Shown here one piece after another: positions 59,101 to 64,000 of a stretch of DNA of 64,000 nt. The stretch's first letter is position 1. Each line of letters opens with the position of its first letter. The notes beneath the pieces were generated by a model. It was not told the origin of the DNA. It saw only the letters and a program-made list of their open reading frames with translations, and did not search any database. The translations under genes and the position numbers were made by a program. Origin of the DNA: Xanthostigma xanthostigma (Eukaryota > Arthropoda > Insecta > Raphidioptera > Raphidiidae); assembly GCA_963575645.1 (NCBI GenBank), contig OY754470.1, positions 9,494,501-9,558,500 on the forward strand, read 5' to 3'.

Positions 59101-59642
59101 ATAAAAAAATTAGTTCAGTACGCTCTACCAGTGGCGTACGGCAGGAGTAAGTAATGCTTGTACCCCTCCTAAATGTTACGCCGCTGTCTAAATTTTAATT
59201 TTGACTATAATTTTAATTTTTTTGATATTTTCTAAGTCAATAATGTACACTTGTTAGTTTGTTGTAAAGTCATTGGTTTTCGAGATATTCGCAGTTTTTT
59301 TAAGACAAAATTGTAAAAATGAATATTATTAATAATAATACAAATAAAAAGTACATGTCTATCTATCTTTAACTGCGAATATCTCGAAAACCAATGACTT
59401 TACAACAAACTAACAAGTATACATTATTGACTTAGAAAATATCAAAAAAATTAAAATTATAGTCAAAATTAAAATTTAGACAGCGGCGTAACATTTAGAA
59501 GGGGTACAAGCATTACTTACTCCTGCCGTACGCCACTGGTAGAGCGAGTAATATTTTATTTAAGTATATTTCGCTTAATCGTTTTATTTTGAATTGGAGA
59601 ATCTGCGGTTGTTCTATGTCCCATTCTTAATGGGACACCCTG
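58769..59642. mobile_element. 874-bp nested fold-back, TA-flanked
   Basis: Ends CAGGATGTCCCATTAAG and, on the complement, CAGGGTGTCCCATTAAG, with TA on both sides. Outer arms of about 80 bp; each tip holds the small palindrome GTCCCATTAAGAATGGGAC. Inside, 59119-59297 and 59371-59551 form a second inverted repeat of about 180 bp with CAGTGGCGTACGGCAGG near its ends. An ATT array lies between outer and inner left arms. Confidence 0.8.
59038..59097 (+). repeat. (ATT)n microsatellite
   Basis: About 19 uninterrupted ATT units inside the fold-back at 58769-59642. Confidence 0.95.
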
Positions 59643-60232
59643 TATAGGATATTATAGATTATTATTATAGACGCTCGAATATTTTATTAAGTCGAGGATA
59701 TTGTTATAGTAATACGAAAATTAATATTAAAAATAGCTTTAAATTATAAATTTAATATATTTTTGTATATTAAAAAATTGATGAGAAGAAGTACCTACCT
59801 GTAAGGAAAAGTTTTAGTTTCGAACTTTAAACTTTTGTAGAAAAAGTCGATATTGTTTGTAACATTGTTACCGAGTTTCCGTTCTTATAAGTTTATCTAA
59901 TATGGTACACGTGTACTTAAATCAATTAAAGAAAGTTTTCAATTAAATCTTTTTAATTCAGAATAAATTAAAATAAAGGCTTAATTCTCGGTGTTGTACA
60001 ATAAAGACAGCGATTTGTGACTATTTACAGTCTGGAAGAAAATTGGATCAATGCATTGAAAGAAATCATATATTTTTATGAATCTCCGACATCACTGAAC
60101 CGATTATAATTTTTTATTTTTTGTAAATATGTCTTGCTTGGTGCAACTTACGCTATAGGATAAGTTTTTAATAAATATTTTGTACAAAATTACGGTGTTT
60201 TCTCAAAAAAAAAACTGTTTTAGCAACATGTA

Positions 60233-60500
60233 ACGACATCTGATAGAATTTGCTCAAAACTATTAGTTTAGAAGCAAACAAAAAACTGTGTCAGTACCAA
60301 GTAGAGACATCTGATAAAATTTGCTGAAAGCTATTAATTCAGAAGCAAACAAAAATACTGTTTCAGTACCAAGTAGCGACATCTGATAGAATTTGCTCAA
60401 AGCTATTAGTTCGGAAGCAAATCTGGTAGAATTTGCTCAAAGCTATTAGTTCAGAAGCAAATCTGGTAGAATTTGCTCGAAGCTATTACTTCAGACACCG
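60233..60500 (+). repeat. minisatellite with long and short units
   Basis: Three units of about 72 bp begin GACATCTGATAGAATTTGC or close variants (60234, 60305, 60378), sharing CAGTACCAAGTAG. They are followed by two shorter units of about 42 bp (TCTGGTAGAATTTGCTC, TTCAGAAGCAAA). A fragment of the CCCGGTTTCACCCG retroelement adjoins on the right. Confidence 0.8.
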
Positions 60501-61058
60501 GGTCGCAAACGAAACACATTTTGCAGAATTATATCTATCGCACCCGAGTGAAACCCGGACGGACTGCTAATAAATAATAATAATATATACTATAGAAGAG
60601 AAGTTTAGTCATGAAATAAAATACCCACGTTATACACATTTGATGTGATCAGATTGCATTCATTTTGAGATTAAGTTGCTAAGGGATATTGTGCCAACAG
60701 GCCTGTGACTGGAGAGAATTAAACAGTTAGAAGTTAGTCCCCATCTCTGGGGACATGCATACTTCGTCCTCCTTCCACTAATGTGTGTTTAAACGCTGTG
60801 CCCTTACTCCTTATGTATATGTACATAAAATAATTATTGCAGGGACTTTCATTTCACAGAGGTGTTAACACTTAACAACACATTTCATTAATTTAGAATG
60901 TACCCTTTAGTTTCTGTTTTTATACCCTTCCACGTTTCAACAATACGACTTTAATGCAAATCGTTATTTTAGGGCCAGTGCACACATGCAAGTTTTTGTA
61001 TCACAATTATAATAATAATAATTTAGATACCCAAAAACATTACTGCAGCTCAAAATAC

Positions 61059-61837
61059 AATAGTTGGCAAAACCAAAAGTGCACATCCCGCAAGTTTTCC
61101 ACTGTACATATTATAGGTAATGAAAAAAAATGGAGAAAATAGATTTAAAAAAACCAATTAAAAAAATAGAAAAAAAATTAAAAACAAAATGGAATAGAAA
61201 AAAAAATGGAATAGAAAATAAACATTACTTGTGTCAACGGGAATCGACCCGGCACCTTGCTATGGACCAACGCTTTTAACCGCTCGGCCATTCTGATATC
61301 GTAGCTTGCGTTGTTATTGTGGTATAGCAGTGTAGCAGGTATTCTAAGTAATACACTACATATTAATTAACAATAACAGTAATAGGTATTTTTTTTGTTT
61401 TATTAAGGTTTTTTATTTTAACTATTAGCTGTCAAAAATAATAAAATAAAACTGTTTATAAAAATTAAACTACTGAACACATTTATGTGAATTTAAATAG
61501 GGTTCTGGTCTGATACTAAACAAAGTGAATAAAATATAACCCAAGGCATTAGGCAATCCGACCAAAATTGCGATCTGTAGAGTCGTGACGTACAGACCAA
61601 CCGACAACTGCTGTTTGTAATTTTCAATTACAATTTTAATAGTATTTATGAACTCGAAATGATTTAAAAATGGTTCTGTTTTATAGATCAGAATCTCCTC
61701 TTTTCAAAAAGCTTCAATTTGAATGGATTTCGTGTGAAATTAACTTAGATATAACTTCTTATATGAACAAAAGTCAGCTCTGACGCACAAAGCGACAATA
61801 AAGCACATACCGCTAGTTTAGCGGTATGTGCAATAAG
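61059..61837. mobile_element. repeat with tRNA-like core and terminal hairpin, copy 2
   Basis: The same borders as 32905-33749: AATAGTTGGCAAAACC on the left and the hairpin GCACATACCGCTA plus complement at 61803-61831 on the right. The part from 61430 on is nearly identical to copy 1. The middle, with a different tRNA-like segment, is not. Confidence 0.65.
61234..61305 (-). ncRNA. degenerate tRNA-like segment
   Basis: On the minus strand ATGGCCGAGCGGTTAAAAGC looks like a class II tRNA D-arm, and GGTGCCGGGTCGATTCCC like a B box lacking one T. Acceptor stem does not pair. It occupies the position of the segment at 33168-33240 but has a different sequence. Confidence 0.45.
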
Positions 61838-61877
61838 CAAAAAAATTTAAACGATTAATGTATATCTAAAAGAATTT

Positions 61878-62200
61878 TTTCTTCATATACCTCGAAAGTA
61901 CATATTTCCGGCTTTGATTTTAAGACAGAAAGTCTAACATATATTTCTTTATTATTGGTATTATACGCACTGATAACGAAAGTACGTACTTTCGACCGAG
62001 GTATGAAAAAAAAGTAGTTATTATGTACACCGCTCCATGAGACTGCCGCAAATCAATAGTCGCGAACAGCTGTCATTCGTGTTTATACGTATAACCTAAA
62101 AGCTGCTTGCTTGGAACTTATCTGTGTTTTTATGTAGGTACTTAATAAGTAATGAATGTAATTAATAAGCGTTACTTACGAGCGAGGTATGAAAAAAAAT
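61878..62200 (+). mobile_element. MITE with CTTCATACCTCG ends, copy 2
   Basis: Same orientation as 34122-34470: AGACAGAAAGTCTAAC, GCTGCTTGCTTGGAA and a right end GCGAGGTATGAAAAA. An internal GACCGAGGTATGAAAAA at about 61998 is an extra end-like copy. Together with the next copy it forms a large inverted repeat. Confidence 0.7.
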
Positions 62201-62317
62201 AATATATAGCAGACGGACAGATGAACTGCGCACCATGATGCCCGAGGCGAAGGCGAGGGCATCATGACGCACAGTGCAAGGATATCAAACTTTCGGCCAG
62301 TGTGGTGTATACTATTT

Positions 62318-62640
62318 TTCTTCATACCTCGGTCGTAAGTACGCTTATTAAATACATTAATTAATTATTTACATAATAACACAGATAAATTCCAAGCAAG
62401 CTGCTTTGAGGTTATATGTAAAAACCCGAATGACAGCTGTTCGCGACTATTAGCTAAAGTGTAATAGGGTTGCTATGGAAACGATATCTAAACGACAGTT
62501 GATAGGTGATTTTTTCTTTACTGCCTCCCGAACGTAATGTACTGCCCGCATCGGTGCGTGGAATCTCACCAACGCGTAAATGTTACTTGCTGCCTTACAA
62601 TCGATGCCGAAAGTATGAACATTCGATCGAGGTATGAAGA
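62318..62640 (-). mobile_element. MITE with CTTCATACCTCG ends, copy 3
   Basis: Opposite orientation to copies 1 and 2, from TTCTTCATACCTCGGTCG to TCGATCGAGGTATGAAGAA. Spacing of about 118 bp from copy 2 contains ATGATGCCCGAGGCGAAGG, a phrase with a counterpart next to copy 1 (34490-34530). Confidence 0.75.
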
Positions 62641-62906
62641 AAATGAAAATTCTTCACAGAAGTGTCATTGTCATAAAAAAATGACCCCCAAGTGATCATT
62701 CCAAAGTCACAGTTTCTTCTCCCGAGAGGAATACGAGATTACCGGTCATCTGTATATGTGCCATGTCTATACAGGGTGTATCACAGGAAACAGTACATAG
62801 GGAAAAGTACACAGTACACTGCCCTCTATTCAGAGGTCGTTACCATGGTTTATACTTTACATAATTAAATCTATTCGAGATGGTGGCACAATCTGGATGA
62901 ACTTAA

Positions 62907-63616
62907 GGAGGTTGATCCGTTACAGTCCCAATCAAAAGTAAGTCGAATTCTAAATGGGAACTTTTCCATAATAAATTTTTACAAAAGGTTATAAGTCGAT
63001 GATACCAATAAATTGTTGTCATAAAGGCATAAACAAATATTTTTTTTAATATTAATTAATTATTTCAGTAACTTTATACAATGGACTAACTTTTGTATTT
63101 TTTGTACAAAGTTAGGTTAAAAAAAATAAATTTATGTAAATATCTGTATTTTACATATTTTTTGCAGTAAGTAATTAAAAAAAGAAATTAAAAGTAATAA
63201 AAATTAAAATTAAATCAATAAAAAGTTGATAATTCAGTAAAATTGTTAAATCTGTCAAGAATAAAAGTCCATAATCGAAAAGTGCTAAGGTTTAATAATT
63301 TTTTTTATTGATTAAAAGTCTCCTAATTAAATTGGAAAAAATATTAAAATATGCGTAAGATATCGATGCTTTACATAGTTAGTTTTCGGAACTGCTGACA
63401 TTATTTGGTTATTTGCAAAAATTTAAAATGTACCGTTTGCATGCTAGGTTGACATATTTTCCATAAGACTACATGCAAAAGTTTTTTTTAATTTCTAACT
63501 TTATAAATCTCCTAATGATTTTGGATTTTTTATAGAAAATTTTGTCATAAAAAAATCTATAAAAAAAACTATATTTCAGATTTTTTTCATTATCTTCGTA
63601 AAACGGCTCAACCTCC
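62907..63616 (-). mobile_element. 710-bp TTAA-flanked element, copy 2
   Basis: Reverse-oriented twin of 56080-56789, again 710 bp and flanked by TTAA (62903-62906, 63617-63620). Differences from copy 1 are scattered substitutions and small indels that cancel in length. Confidence 0.75.
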
Positions 63617-63834
63617 TTAAAGAAAAAATCGCCGAAGTATGTAATGTTAGACAAAGTGAGACAAAGTTTTTATAACCGATTAAGCTACTGCTTAATTAAA
63701 TAGTGGTTTATTTAAACATTTCCTTTAATTTTGTTTTTAACTGTTTGTTTGGTTTAATTACCTACTAATAAAAAAATATTTTCTAAATACAAAATAGTTT
63801 CATTAATAAAAATAAATTCATTTAATAATGAAGA

Positions 63835-63970
63835 ATTTATTTTATTCAACACGCGTGAGTAATACATAATTCCGGGGCCCTGCTAAATTCGGGAGAAATA
63901 ATAAATTACTTCTCCCTCTTTTATCAGGGCCCCGATTACATATTACTCGTGCTAGTTGAATAAAGTATTA
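63835..63970. repeat. fold-back hairpin
   Basis: Arms about 63841-63886 and 63923-63967 pair through TATTCAACACGCGTGAG with its near complement, and through CGGGGCCCTG with CAGGGCCCCG. A smaller hairpin (GGGAGAAATAA, TTACTTCTCCC) lies in the loop. Confidence 0.75.
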
Positions 63971-64000
63971 TGTGCGACTATTGATCGAAGGAGAATATTC

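Noticed and set aside
1-64000. A novel multi-gene operon or defence system
   Set aside because: No clustered prokaryote-like genes exist here. The two firm genes are ordinary insect genes, and the remaining structure is transposon-derived.

Overview
The window looks like nuclear DNA from an insect: AT-rich, with spliced genes, GT-AG introns, a eukaryotic tRNA-Val and very many transposon remnants. I cannot name the order from sequence alone. Nothing in it looks bacterial, phage-like or operonic.

Genes. Two complete protein genes can be rebuilt, both on the + strand in the first 13 kb. The first (4528-7450, three exons, 160 aa) is a secreted Reeler-domain 'putative defense protein' of the Drosophila l(2)34Fc type. 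The second (8993-12738, seven exons, 312 aa) is geranylgeranyl diphosphate synthase, which makes the C20 donor for protein prenylation. Their functions are unrelated, and introns of both hold MITE insertions. Partial coding signals are two possible minus-strand exons at 2.1-3.15 kb and a possible first exon of a secreted protein at 29.8 kb; I recognise neither. One convincing tRNA gene, tRNA-Val(TAC), lies at 58327-58399 on the minus strand.

Repeats. From 13 kb to the end the window is almost wholly repeat-derived. Families that can be defined by ends or by copies inside the window are: hAT-type MITEs (three with 8-bp flanking duplications), PIF/Harbinger-type MITEs with TWA duplications, pogo/Tc1-like elements with TA flanks, a pair of 710-bp elements flanked by TTAA, five copies of a GACGTGATAACG repeat, three copies of an AAGTGAAAACTT repeat, a tRNA-derived SINE with a perfect 8-bp duplication, retroelement 3-prime tails with ATT microsatellites, a broken mariner-type transposase, and Penelope-like retroelement debris.

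Most notable signals. (1) A set of hammerhead-ribozyme-like cores at 26.8, 30.5-31.9 and 42.6 kb, with stem I and stem II pairing kept by different bases in different copies; the 42.6 kb copy lies just downstream of a Penelope-like endonuclease C-terminus. (2) A 152-bp palindrome at 51.4-51.5 kb that would fold as a T, a long stem carrying two internal hairpins. (3) An unusual density of long fold-back elements, several with arms over 100 bp. (4) A pair of related repeats (33 and 61 kb) whose flanks are nearly identical but whose tRNA-like cores differ.
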